Positions 1 to 10,100 of a stretch of DNA of 20,754 bases are shown here, one piece after another. Position 1 is the stretch's first letter. Each line of letters begins with the position of its first letter. The notes under the pieces were generated by a model. The model was not told the DNA's origin, did no database searches, and saw only the letters and a program-made list of their open reading frames with translations. The position numbers were made by a program, and so were the translations under genes. Origin of the DNA: an uncultured Muribaculum sp. (GTDB taxonomy: Bacteria > Bacteroidota > Bacteroidia > Bacteroidales > Muribaculaceae); assembly GCA_947573015.1 (NCBI GenBank), contig CANPDS010000009.1, forward strand, positions 1 to 20,754. Reading direction: 5' to 3'.

Positions 1-249
1 TGTGGTGCCCATACATTTCCTTACATAGATGTGCTCAATGATACTGCTGTGGTCGAACATGAGGCCACTACTTCGAAGATCAGCGAGGATCAGGTGTTCT
101 ACTGCAACCAGCGCGGAATACCCACCGAAGAGGCTATCGGCCTTATCGTAAACGGTTATGCCAAGGAGGTGATGAACAAGCTGCCTATGGAGTTTGCCGT
201 GGAGGCTCAAAAGCTTCTACAGATATCTCTTGAAGGGAGTGTTGGATAA
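1..249 (+). CDS. sufB: SufB C-terminal end (Fe-S cluster scaffold), partial
   Basis: The reading frame is open from base 1 to the TAA at 247-249, giving the last 82 residues of a protein whose start lies upstream of the window. The sequence opens with CGAHTFPYID and continues through NDTAVVEHEATTSKIS and FYCNQRGIPTEEA, which is the C-terminal part of the SufB/SufD beta-helix core family. In this family SufB is the scaffold subunit of the cytosolic SufBCD complex, on which Fe-S clusters are built. The cysteine at the first codon probably corresponds to the essential C-terminal cysteine of SufB (C405 in E. coli); that alignment is made from memory. The stop is 34 bases before sufC, so the two are very likely co-transcribed. 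It is SufB rather than SufD because a full sufD follows sufC and the CGAHTFPY motif is typical of SufB. Confidence 0.95.
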   Translation, partial: CGAHTFPYIDVLNDTAVVEHEATTSKISEDQVFYCNQRGIPTEEAIGLIVNGYAKEVMNKLPMEFAVEAQKLLQISLEGSVG

Positions 250-283
250 ATAGTCTGAAAAATCATCCGAAAAAACAATTGTA

Positions 284-1051
284 ATGCAAGATATACTTCT
301 CGACATCAATGACCTCCATGCCACGATAGACGGTAAGGAGATATTAAAGGGTATCAACCTTCGCGTGCATCCGGGAGAGGTCCACGCAATCATGGGGCCA
401 AACGGTTCCGGCAAGTCAACTCTCTCTATGGTGCTAGCCGGAGCGCCAGGTTATACTGTCACCGGTGGATCGGTAAATTTCCACGGTAAAGAGCTCCTCG
501 ACCTATCGCCGGAGGATCGTTCTCACGAAGGTCTGTTTCTCTCTTTCCAGTATCCGGTTGAGATCCCTGGTGTCACTATGGTCAACTTCATGCGTGCCGC
601 AGTCAATGAAAAACGCAAATATTTTAATGAGGCGCCCCTTTCGGCCAGCGATTTCCTCAAACTTATGCGTCAGAAACGTGCGATTGTAGAGCTCGACAAC
701 AAGCTTGCCTCACGCTCTGTCAACGAAGGATTCTCTGGTGGCGAGAAGAAGCGCAATGAAATATTCCAAATGGCAATGCTTGAACCGCGCCTTGCTATTC
801 TTGATGAGACCGACTCTGGCCTCGATATCGATGCGCTCCGTATTGTGGCCGGAGGTGTCAACACACTCAAGACCGACCGCAACGCTACAATTGTGATCAC
901 CCACTATCAGCGTCTGCTCGACTATATCAAGCCCGACTTTGTGCATGTGCTCTACAAGGGCCGCATCATCCGCACCGGCGGTCCGGAGCTGGCCCTTGAG
1001 CTGGAGGAGCGCGGCTACGACTGGCTCAAAGAGGATGCCGATGCAAAATGA
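284..1051 (+). CDS. sufC: SufC, ABC-type ATPase of the Fe-S cluster assembly complex
   Basis: This 255-residue protein is the ATPase subunit of the cytosolic SufBCD complex; its ATP cycle drives conformational change in the SufB-SufD pair. Visible motifs are the Walker A loop GPNGSGKST at residues 38-46, the signature FSGGE at 150-154, Walker B LAILDE ending at D174-E175, the D-loop SGLDID at about 178-183, and the switch histidine H207 in IVITHYQRLL. The phrase FSGGEKKRNEI is characteristic of SufC rather than of transport ABC proteins, and there is no membrane partner nearby. Length matches the family (about 250). ATG 284 is the natural start because the family begins shortly before the first beta strand and the leader is A-rich. 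It lies 34 bases after sufB and 24 bases before sufD, consistent with one operon. Confidence 0.97.
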   Translation: MQDILLDINDLHATIDGKEILKGINLRVHPGEVHAIMGPNGSGKSTLSMVLAGAPGYTVTGGSVNFHGKELLDLSPEDRSHEGLFLSFQYPVEIPGVTMVNFMRAAVNEKRKYFNEAPLSASDFLKLMRQKRAIVELDNKLASRSVNEGFSGGEKKRNEIFQMAMLEPRLAILDETDSGLDIDALRIVAGGVNTLKTDRNATIVITHYQRLLDYIKPDFVHVLYKGRIIRTGGPELALELEERGYDWLKEDADAK

Positions 1052-1075
1052 AAAATATAATTCACTGATTGCATC

Positions 1076-2422
1076 ATGAGCAGCCTTACTCAATATCTTC
1101 AACTATACAAGGAGCACTCTTCTGTGATCGATGCAAATTCGGCACCGGTGCTCAACGCCTTGCGTCCTGCGGCGTTTGAGATGCTGCAGGGAGCAAAGCT
1201 TCCTACTACCCGCACCGAAGGTTACGAGAAAACCTCTATAGAGGACATGCTCGCGCCGGATCTTGGTGTAAACCTTACGCGTCTGCATATTCCGGTCAAT
1301 GTGGCCTCTACCTTCAAGTGTGAGGTGCCTCGTATGTCCACCATAATGGGCTTTGTGCTCAACGATGCGTTTCTCCCTGCCGAGGGAAATGCATCACGTC
1401 TTCCTGAGGGTGTGATATTTGGATCACTTGCAAAGGTGGCGCTTGAGCATCCGGAAATAGTGGAGCGCTATTATGGAAAGATAGCTCCTGACCACAATGT
1501 AGGAGTAGCGCTCAATACTCTTCTTGCGCAGGATGGTGTGTTCGTATATGTGCCGCGTGGTGTGCGTCTGGAAAAACCGCTTCAGCTGGTCAACATATTC
1601 AGTTCTTCAGTTCCTACTGCCGCTTTCCGTCGCATGCTCGTTGTCATCGAGGAGGATGCCTCGGCGCAGATACTCGTATGCGACCATACGCAGGATTGCG
1701 ACCGTGCTTACCTGTCGCAGCAGGTTGTTGAGTTGTCGGTAGCGCGTGGCGCTTCGCTGGAGCTTTATGATATGGAGGAGTCATCTGCCCTTACCTCGCG
1801 CTGGAGCCTTACTTTTGCAGCTCAGCAGAGTGGTTCTCATCTCCTTGTCAATGGCACCACACTCAGCAATGGCATCACACGCAACGACTATACTATCGAT
1901 ATCCTCGGTGAGCATTGTGACACATTTCTTGGTGGAATGGCCATAGGCTCCGGTCATCAGCACATCGACAATGATTCGACAGTCAACCATCGTGCTCCAC
2001 GTTGCCATAGCCGCCAGATGTTCAAGTATATTCTCGACGATGACGCCCGTGGCGCTTTCGAAGGTGGTATCACCGTACACCCCGGGGCTATACTTACCGA
2101 GGCATATCAGAGCAACCGCAATCTGCTTGCCTCCGAGGGTGCGCGCATGCACACAAAGCCGCAGCTCCTTATATACTGCGACGATGTCAAGTGCAGCCAC
2201 GGTGCCACTACCGGACAGCTCGATCAGGATGCGCTCTTCTACATGCGTCAGCGTGGCATTGCCGAAAAAACGGCCCGTACTATGCTGATGCAGGCCTTCA
2301 TGGCCGATGTCATCGATACCGTAGGTCTCGAGGGCCTGCGTGACCGTTTGCGCCATCTTGTGGAAATGCGTCTACATGGTCGTACCTCATTCTGCGGCGA
2401 CTGCCACACGCAGCAGTTTTAG
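1076..2422 (+). CDS. sufD: SufD, Fe-S cluster assembly scaffold partner
   Basis: A 448-residue member of the SufB/SufD family. The N-terminal half is variable and helical (PTTRTEGYEKTSIEDML is the usual SufD lead-in). From about residue 140 the beta-helix core follows, ending with AYQSNRNLLASEGARMHTKP and VKCSHGATTG. C373 and H375 in VKCSHG match the conserved Cys/His pair of SufD (C358/H360 in E. coli; correspondence recalled, not aligned). SufD pairs with SufB and two SufC subunits to build Fe-S clusters in the cytosol. The start at ATG 1076 follows sufC by 24 bases. The TAG stop at 2420-2422 touches the first bases of a palindromic repeat, so that element inserted right at the gene end without damaging the frame. 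Confidence 0.96.
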   Translation: MSSLTQYLQLYKEHSSVIDANSAPVLNALRPAAFEMLQGAKLPTTRTEGYEKTSIEDMLAPDLGVNLTRLHIPVNVASTFKCEVPRMSTIMGFVLNDAFLPAEGNASRLPEGVIFGSLAKVALEHPEIVERYYGKIAPDHNVGVALNTLLAQDGVFVYVPRGVRLEKPLQLVNIFSSSVPTAAFRRMLVVIEEDASAQILVCDHTQDCDRAYLSQQVVELSVARGASLELYDMEESSALTSRWSLTFAAQQSGSHLLVNGTTLSNGITRNDYTIDILGEHCDTFLGGMAIGSGHQHIDNDSTVNHRAPRCHSRQMFKYILDDDARGAFEGGITVHPGAILTEAYQSNRNLLASEGARMHTKPQLLIYCDDVKCSHGATTGQLDQDALFYMRQRGIAEKTARTMLMQAFMADVIDTVGLEGLRDRLRHLVEMRLHGRTSFCGDCHTQQF

Positions 2423-2425
2423 TAG

Positions 2426-2445
2426 GGACGCACCTTGGTGCGTCC
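2426..2445. repeat. REP-like 20-bp perfect palindrome, copy 1
   Basis: The arms GGACGCACC and GGTGCGTCC flank a TT centre, giving a nearly perfect hairpin in either strand. It is preceded by GTAG, which is shared with the copy at 12400. It starts 3 bases after the sufD stop codon. Together with the copy at 2539-2558 it frames about 93 bases with no gene. Short GC-rich palindromes of this kind in intergenic spaces behave like REP elements, usually spread by a RAYT/Y1 transposase; no such gene is in the window. Confidence 0.85.
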
Positions 2446-2538
2446 ATGCCCGCTCTGTCCGCGGTCGCCCACGCATTGTAGTGCGGCTATATCGTTCTGC
2501 AACCCCTGCTCCGGTAGCCACACTCAACCCTTAGTATC

Positions 2539-2558
2539 TGACGCACCAAGGTGCGTCA
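2539..2558. repeat. REP-like 20-bp perfect palindrome, copy 2
   Basis: The arms TGACGCACC and GGTGCGTCA flank an AA centre. The core GACGCACC/GGTGCGTC is identical to copies 1 and 3; the outermost pair is T-A instead of G-C. The centre is AA where copy 1 has TT, so the two are in opposite orientation and form an inverted pair between sufD and sufS. sufS starts 30 bases downstream, so the element lies in the sufS leader and could form a hairpin in the operon transcript. Confidence 0.82.
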
Positions 2559-2588
2559 CTATGTTGTAACCACTAATCTCCGCTCCTT

Positions 2589-3797
2589 ATGGACACTGCA
2601 ACTCTTCGCCATGACTTTCCGGCTCTTGACCGTACCGTCTACGGCAAGCCGCTCATATATCTCGACAACACCGCCACTTCGCAGACTCCGGCGTGTGTGG
2701 TCGAGGCCATTGAGCATGCCTACTACAACACTAAGGCCAATGTGCATCGTGGTGTCCATGCGCTCTCGCAGGAGATGACGCTTTTGCAGGAGGCCGCGCG
2801 GGAGCGTGTGCGCTCATTGATCAATGCCGCCGCCACTTCCGAAATAGTGTTCACTCGTGGCACTACTGAAGCTATCAATCTTGTGGCGTCATCATATGGA
2901 CGGCTTATTCCGGATGGCGCTGAGATCATTGTCAGTGTCATGGAGCATCATGCCAATATCGTTCCGTGGCAGCTGATCGGGCGAGGCATCACGTTGAAAG
3001 TAATCCCTATGGACGATCGAGGTGTGCTCGACCTCGACGCTTACAGGTCGCTGTTTAGCAATAAGACCGCACTGGTTGCCGTAACCCATGTGAGCAATGT
3101 GCTCGGCACTGTCAATCCTGTGGAGGAAATTACTCGCGAGGCTCATATTCATGGGGTGCCTGTGCTTATCGATGGTGCGCAGGCTGTCAGCCATCGTCCT
3201 GTCGATGTGAGGGCTATCGGATGCGACTTCTATGCTTTCTCTGCTCATAAAATGTATGGTCCCACCGGAGTAGGTGTGCTTTACGGTCGTCGTGAGATGC
3301 TCGAAAAGATGCCTCCGTATCAGGGTGGGGGAGAGATGATCGGTCATGTGACATTCCAGCACACCACATTTGCCGATCTTCCGTTCAAGTTTGAGGCCGG
3401 TACTCCCGATTTTGTGGGGATTGCCGCTTTCCATCGCGCCATCGACTATGTGGCGTCTGTGGGGTATGACAATATTGAGCAGCATGAGCGCCGGCTGCTT
3501 GAGTATGCTACCCAGCGTATGACTGCGGAAATACCCGGACTGCGTATATTCGGTACCGCCCCCGGCAAGGATGCCATAATATCATTTCTTATCGGCGACT
3601 CCCATCCTTATGATGTAGGCATGTTGCTCGACAAGCAGGGCGTTGCTGTCCGCACCGGCCATCACTGTGCTCAGCCTCTCATGCAGCGTCTCGGCGTGGA
3701 AGGGGTAGTACGCGCTTCATTCGCGCTCTACAACACCCTCGATGAGGTCGATGCGTTTATCGCCGCCCTTCGCCGTACTGCCTCCATGCTGCAATAA
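2589..3797 (+). CDS. sufS: SufS, group II cysteine desulfurase
   Basis: A 402-residue PLP enzyme of the class V aminotransferase fold that converts L-cysteine to L-alanine and holds the sulfur as a persulfide for Fe-S cluster assembly. The PLP lysine is K221 in AFSAHKMYGPTG, and the sulfur-accepting cysteine is C360 in RTGHHCAQPLM; both contexts are typical of SufS/CsdA (group II) rather than IscS. Other family landmarks are YLDNTATSQ near residue 20, TRGTTEAINLVA near 90, HHANIVPWQ near 120 and DGAQAVSH near 197. The length matches the family. No SufE or SufU sulfur-transfer partner is present in this window. It is separated from sufD by 166 bases carrying two palindromic repeats, but no promoter is evident there, so it is probably still in the suf operon. 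Confidence 0.96.
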   Translation: MDTATLRHDFPALDRTVYGKPLIYLDNTATSQTPACVVEAIEHAYYNTKANVHRGVHALSQEMTLLQEAARERVRSLINAAATSEIVFTRGTTEAINLVASSYGRLIPDGAEIIVSVMEHHANIVPWQLIGRGITLKVIPMDDRGVLDLDAYRSLFSNKTALVAVTHVSNVLGTVNPVEEITREAHIHGVPVLIDGAQAVSHRPVDVRAIGCDFYAFSAHKMYGPTGVGVLYGRREMLEKMPPYQGGGEMIGHVTFQHTTFADLPFKFEAGTPDFVGIAAFHRAIDYVASVGYDNIEQHERRLLEYATQRMTAEIPGLRIFGTAPGKDAIISFLIGDSHPYDVGMLLDKQGVAVRTGHHCAQPLMQRLGVEGVVRASFALYNTLDEVDAFIAALRRTASMLQ

Positions 3798-3798
3798 T

Positions 3799-3864
3799 CC
3801 CCCCTGATTGCATATTTCCGAGTGCTCAGAGATCTCCGAGTACTCCGGGGGCTCATGTTTTTTT
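3799..3864 (+). terminator. Probable rho-independent terminator of the suf operon
   Basis: Just after the sufS stop, an outer stem CCCCC (3800-3804) can pair with GGGGG (3847-3851). Inside it GAGTGCTC (3820-3827) pairs with GAGTACTC (3838-3845) with one G-U wobble. A run of seven T follows at 3858-3864, six bases after the stem. The layout fits a terminator closing the operon, although the outer loop is long on its 5' side. Confidence 0.6.
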
Positions 3865-3971
3865 GTGTTGAAAGAGCACTTTTTTGCAGCATATTTTTAA
3901 TTAAATTTTGCATGTGTAAAATCGATACTTTTATTTTCTAAAACTGTTAAAAATTCAACAAAACCAAGTGT

Positions 3972-3998
3972 TTAACATTAATTAACATTGGGGGGGGG
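3972..3998. repeat. Tandem TTAACATT direct repeats followed by a G9 homopolymer
   Basis: TTAACATT occurs at 3972-3979 and again at 3982-3989, exactly 10 bp apart (one helical turn), as a tandem regulator site might. It runs straight into nine consecutive G residues at 3990-3998, in an otherwise AT-rich leader. The block lies about 20 bases upstream of a TATCTTTG promoter motif. Homopolymers of this length are prone to slippage, so length variation here could alter promoter strength. The role is inferred. Confidence 0.5.
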
Positions 3999-4025
3999 TG
4001 AATTGTAAATTTCTGTTTATCTTTG
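3997..4025 (+). promoter_or_regulatory. Candidate promoter P1 of the giant secreted protein gene
   Basis: TATCTTTG at 4018-4025 matches the Bacteroidetes -7 consensus TAnnTTTG. The position where the -33 box should be, 17 bases upstream, holds GGTG (3997-4000), a poor match to TTTG, whose first bases belong to the G9 tract. The -7 match is good and the upstream box weak. Confidence 0.45.
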
Positions 4026-4074
4026 CGTCGGCAAACAGTCTACCCTTATGAGCATGTTGTACTCCTATGGATAC

Positions 4075-4103
4075 TTTATCTGCCTGTTTGATAGATAGTT
4101 TTG
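4075..4103 (+). promoter_or_regulatory. Candidate promoter P2 of the giant secreted protein gene
   Basis: TAGTTTTG at 4096-4103 matches TAnnTTTG, with TTTA at 4075-4078 exactly 17 bases upstream (consensus TTTG). If used, it would give a leader of about 55 bases before ATG 4166 and would rule out ATG 4067 as the start. Confidence 0.4.
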
Positions 4104-4165
4104 CGATCATAGTGCAAATTACAAGAAATAATTCAATAACTAATCATTCAAAAATTTCTACTCAC

Positions 4166-7100
4166 ATGCAAAAGAAGATTATAGCTTCTTTATTGGTGTC
4201 ACCTCTTGCCTTCAATGCTATGGCAAACATTACACTCGACAACGTTATCGCCAACGGCGGTACCGATTGGTCTGTGTCGGGTGTTACCGGTGATAATACC
4301 ATCTTTGAAAATGGTACTTTCACCTGTCCCGTGGGCGGCGGCGTCATCAGTCAGAAGATTACGGTAAACGTACCGGGAACTTATCGCATTTCAATCAATA
4401 ACCCGCAAAATGCTACTGTAAACGCTACTGTTGATGGAAAACCGGCAGATAAGGACGGGGGCAGTTCTGTTACGTTCACTGTACAAGGTAAGACAGTGGT
4501 TACTATCGAGGTTTCCGCTGTCAATTCTTCCGAGAAGTACAGTTTCTCTGGCGCTACTATTGAAATCGAATTCGATTTTGATGCGTATAAGGAAAATATG
4601 CTCAAAGAGGCTAATGCTGCCTACAAATATATCGGATTTGATGCTGACAACAATACTGATAAAGCAGCCGAGCTGAAGAAACAAAACTCGGCACTTCAGG
4701 TAAAGCTTCGTGCTATCCGCGCGCTGATTAATGCGCTTGATACTGAGGATGGCCTGAAGGATTATACCGACAATGAGCTTTGGACAAATCCCGATAAGAT
4801 CGCTCAGCGTATCAATGATCTCAAAGGCGCCAGCGAAGCTCTCAATGAAGAGATCAATGCAGAGAATGCACGTTTCGCTATAGAGAAGGCCAACAAGGCC
4901 GCTTATGAGGCTATCGTTGGCGACGGCAATGATAATGCCGGCGAGATTGGCGCCCTCAATGAGGCTCTCAAGAAAGTGCTCGATGCTATCAACAATGCAG
5001 AGACTGAGGTCTCCGAAGATACCCGCAAGGAATACCAGAATAAGGCCAATGCAATTCAGGCCGCTATCGACGCTTACAAGAAAGCTGCCGATGAGGCTTA
5101 TACCGACGGTGATGGCAAAATAAAGGATACTGCAGCTGTTGACTTCGAATCCCGTAAGGAAGCGATCAATAGCGATATCACAGCTCTTGGCACCGACTTC
5201 GCTAATGCTGTTGCCAAGGAGGCTCTGGACAAATATATCGGAGGCCTTAACACAACGTTATCCGATGCATATGCTAAGGCTCAGCAGGTGATCCTTCGTG
5301 GTATAGACACTATCGACGGATATCCATCTGTGTATTCCGATCTTAAGTCTGAATGGATGCGTCAACTTACAGAGGCCAATACTACGGCAACTGAAAGTCT
5401 CAAAGAGAGCGTTGATAAAGAGGCTGCTGCTGCCGTTGTAAAGACTGCAACTGCTGCCTTCGAACAGATAGTAGCCGACGCCAAAGCTCTCGTTAAGGGT
5501 CAGAATGACGCTATGACTGCTGCTCTTGGATCGATACAGAGTAAGCAGGATTCGTTCGATGAATTGACTGACGCCTACGCCGTATGCGAAAAGGCTGGTC
5601 TTGAAATTGACAAGGATACCGCTGATAAATATGCAGCTCAGGTGGCTGTAGTTAAAGCCGCGATTGAGGCAGCTAAGGATAAGATTGATGGTGACTATGG
5701 CAAGCATGAGATCGCCGGTAAGGATTATACTGAGGATTACACGGCTATCCAGACCGAGATTGACAAACTCGCCAAGATACTATCTGATGCTAACCTCAGT
5801 GAAAAGGCAGAGGCACAGAAGGCACTGAACGATCTTATCAAGGTTCTTGAAAATGCCGATAAGGAACTCGAACTTACCGGGAAAGACAATAGTCTTTTCA
5901 ATAAGTTCAATGCAGTCACAATCCCCGAACTCCAGAAAGGTGTCAAGGATCTTACAGACGACTATGCTGGATCAGAACTTGAGTCTGCTATTGCTTCGAA
6001 TGGCGAATATATCGGTAAGGTTGTTGAGGCATTTACCGGTGTTAAAGCTGTCAACGATGACTTTGCTGGATCTATTGATGATCTCGAAAAGATCGTTGAA
6101 GCCAAGTATTACAACCTCGGCTATACCGGTTCTTACGATCGCAAATCAAACATTGATGAGCAGATAGCTGACCTTACCACAACTTGCAAAGGTTGGCAGG
6201 ATAAATACAATGAGGCTCTTGCTGCTGATGCGCAGATATGCTACGAACTTGCTAAGGCTATTGTGGGTGAGATGAACCAAACCGATTGGAAATCTACACT
6301 CAACGCTGCTTTCCGCACATTCGTCCGCACTGTAACTGAAGCCAACAATACCGTTGCCAACGGTAAACTTGCTGAAGCTAAGGCTAAACTCATCGAAATC
6401 CTTGGTGAGACAGAGGCCAACGCCCTTATCCCCCAAAAGCTTACCGAGACTCTCAACGCGATAGCTACCGCATGGGGTAAGACTGATGCCAACGCTGCAA
6501 ACTCCTTCTTCAAGGATGATGAACGTAAAGCATTGGTCAAGACCTACGGCGACATCGATGAGATGATCGAGGCTGCAATGGCCACCATCGACAATCTCTA
6601 CAACAATCAGAAGGTTTACACTGAGCTGCTCGCAAAGGTTACTACCGATAAGATGAACAGTGATAAACCGGAAGTATTCGATTACAAGTCGGTTAATACC
6701 GCTCTTGATGAGCTTACCGCATATAACAACGAGACTTCTGAAGGCAACGCTGCCAAGGCTGCATTCGAAGCCAAGATCAATGGCTCTGACAAGGCAAGCA
6801 TCAAGTCGCAGCGCGATGCTCTCGTTGAAGATCTGAAAGCTCAGCTTAAGGCTCTTACTCTTGAAAAGAATCAGGTAGCTGTCAATACTACTATTGACAA
6901 CTTGTTCAAGCAGATTGCTGATATGAAGGTCGCTATCGATGCCAACGAAAAGTCGCATGGTGATCAGGTTGCATACGGCAATAGTGCATTGAACTATGTT
7001 GCCAACTATATGGCTCAGATGACCATGCAGGATTCTGGCAACTTTGCACAGGATTGGATTGATGCGCTTACCAAGCTTATTGATGGTGATCTTGCCGCCG

Positions 7101-10100
7101 CTGACAAGGCAGTACAGGAATCATATGATGGCACAACCGCAGCTGCCGATGATAAAGCCAATAAGGATGCTTACGATGCAATTAAGGCTAAAGCTGATGA
7201 GATCTGGGCTAATTTCAACGGCGATGACGGCTTCGCTAAGAAGATCTTTGATCACAATGCCGAGATCAAGAATGAACTGGATGTCCCAGTCAACAAGATG
7301 GACGATGTATATAAGGGTGCTATCAATAGCTTCAACGCTTATGAGGCAATGAATGCAGGCTATCGTGCATTCCTCACCGACCTTGATCCATCCCCGGTGA
7401 TCACTCACGAAGAGGTGTATAAGTACACCGATGATCTCCGTCAGCTCAAATCTGATCTTGAAAATACTATCAGCGATGCCAATACAGCGCTCAAAGCTGT
7501 CTCAGAAGATGAGGTTAAGGCTCTTGAAGCTGAAATCAAGAATCTTACCGATAATATCAACAAGCTCGTTGAAGATATGGTGGCCGGATACAATGATGGT
7601 GGTAAGGGATATTATGCTTACTATCAGCCCATCGTTAAGAAGGCTCTCGACGATGCTACAGCCGATATCAAGGCTGCCGGTCTGTCTGACGAAGATGCTG
7701 CCGCTATCCTTGCCGAGGCTCAGAAACACTACGATGCCGCTGCCGAGGCTTACGAGAAAGAGATGTCAACAGAAGGCGAAAATGCTCCTAACGGTGCCAA
7801 CATCGGCATGGTGATGAGCGAGGTTGCTGACGAATTCGATCAGGTTATCCCCAATATCGACCTTCAGGCCGGTGCTGAGGCTTACTGGGCCGACGAGTAC
7901 AAGGCCGCTTCTGACCGCTTTGCAGAGCTTAAGGCCGAACTCGAAGCCTATAAGTATCAGCTCGAAGCACAGACTGAGGCATTCAATGCCGCTGTCTCAG
8001 GCGCTGCTGCTGAGAATGCTGCTGTTGCTCAGGTAGAAGAGGATCTGATAAAGACCGTCAAGACAAATCTGGACAATCTTGCCGGCTATGTTAAGGCTGC
8101 TGAGGATGCTGTCAAGGATTACAATGCCGATCAGACCGACCGCGATGCCGCAGCCGCTGAATATGGCACCAAACTCGAAGATCTTAATGCTGCTCTCAAC
8201 GATCTTAAGGAGTCTGTCAAGACGCTCGGTACTACAGGCGATGCCGTCACCAAGGCTGAGGCTGCTGTCAAGACTGTTGATGATGCTATTGAGAATATCA
8301 AGAGCGAAACAGCTCTCGACACTGTCAAGGCTGACATTGACGGCAAGATCGCCGCTGCCGAGAAAGCTATCGAGGAAGGATATGAAGCTGCTCTTGCTGC
8401 CGAGATTGAAAACCTCAACGAACTCCTTTCACAGGCTAAGGTTGAATACAACAACGCTTTTGCAGCTTCCGACAGCCAATCGACATTTGACTTCGATAAG
8501 GCTAAGGATAACATCGATGACCTTGAGAAGGCTATTTCCGATCTAGTCGGTAATGATGAACTTACTGCTGCTGATAAGGTTACCGAAGCTGTTAGAATTG
8601 AGAAAGGTCTATCGGAGGCCATCAACGACCTTGAAACAACTCATAAGCCAGCCGGTGAGACCACTCTCGACAAGATAAAGGATGAACTCAATGTCAATGC
8701 AGGAGAATTTGCCGTCAACCTTGGCAACGCTACCGACGCTCTCGCTGGCTGCGAACCCGAGGTACAGGAGAAGTGGAGCGCTGAATATGAAGCTATCCAG
8801 AGTGAAATCGATGAAATTCAGGATGCTATCAATAACGGCGGTTCTGAACTTATCGGCCAGACCGACAACTATAACAGCCGCATAAATGCTCTTCAGGAGC
8901 AACTTGATGAACTCAATAAGAAGGTTGAGGCTGATCAGGCTGTGGCCCACGTGAAGGCTGTAAGCAACGCACGCTATGCAGAGCTGAAGGCTGAATACGA
9001 TGAGATCAATAAGTCGCTTGCCGATCTCAACACCATGCTGGGTGAATATGAGATGGCCGATGATTTCGCCGCTCAGGTTGCCAATATCGAGAAGAAACTC
9101 GCTATAGCTCTCGTAGCTCTTGAGAATGCCAAGGACGCATACTCCCTCACCGAGGATTCAGAACTTGCTCCTGAGGCTACTCAGGCCCTCCATGCTATTC
9201 AGGGTGCTGCTCTCAACGCCAAGAAGGCATATGCCAAGAATCTTCAGAAGGAAGCTAACGCCAAGCTTGCCGAGGTCAACAGCTCTCTCCAGTCGCTCAA
9301 CATTGTGCCTGAAGAGTTTGCCAAGATACTTGAGGCTCTCCAGACACTCCGCAATGAGTCGAGTCTCCTCGATACCGATATAGACCAGTTCCTCGCTTAC
9401 GTCGGCGACAAATATGAGGAATCTCTCGCAACAATCGAGGGTTATATCCAGCAGTCGGAGCAGATCGCCCAGATGGCTGATGAGCTCCTTGCAAATGCCA
9501 ACGAGAACTCTTATCTACCCGGCGATGTCAATGGCGACGGCAAGGTAAACATCACTGATGTGCAGCGTGTCATGAACTATATGATGACTGCTGTGGGTTA
9601 CGATGACCTTGATTCTGTAACCGCACACGCTGCCGATGTCACCGGCGACAAGGAGATCAATATCTCCGACGTAGCTATGATCGTCAAGCATGTATTCTCA
9701 GGCGAGCCTATCCAGACCACATTTGCGCTTAAGTGCGGTAAGGTGGAAAGCTCAAGCGAGATCACTCCGGTGCTCGTAGGCGAGGAGGATGGTGTGCGCA
9801 CTTATGAGATCAATCTTGCCAACAGCGAGAAGTTCGTGGGTGGCCAGTTTGACCTCAAGGTTGCTGCCGGATGTGAGATTGTAGATGTCACCGCTGCCGA
9901 CCGTATCAGCACTCATGACCTCTATGTATCTGATAACAATGGCTATACCCGCGTCGGTATCGTCTCTGAAGAGAATGCCGTGATCGAAGGCAATGACGGC
10001 GCTACAGTCTATGTGCAGGTACGTGGTCGTGGTGGCGTAGGCATCGAGAACGCTATCTTCGCCGATGAAACCGCACAGGGCTATGCACTTGGCGACAAGA

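Noticed and set aside
1781..2356. A 191-codon open frame on the - strand inside sufD
   Set aside because: It is a shadow of a confidently identified gene with intact conserved residues on the + strand.
2426..2558. A CRISPR array or terminator from the paired palindromes
   Set aside because: There are only two copies in inverted orientation with a 93-base gap, no regular spacers and no T-run after either hairpin.
4067..4165. N-terminal extension of the giant protein from ATG 4067
   Set aside because: The 33 extra residues do not look like a signal peptide, whereas MQKKIIASLLVSPLAFNAMA from 4166 does. The stretch also contains a TAGTTTTG promoter-like motif.
6146..6958. A 270-codon open frame on the - strand inside the giant gene
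   Set aside because: It lies opposite a strongly biased Ala/Glu/Lys/Asp-rich coding strand, which leaves long antisense frames open. The product has no recognisable motif, and the + strand product has a continuous domain layout.
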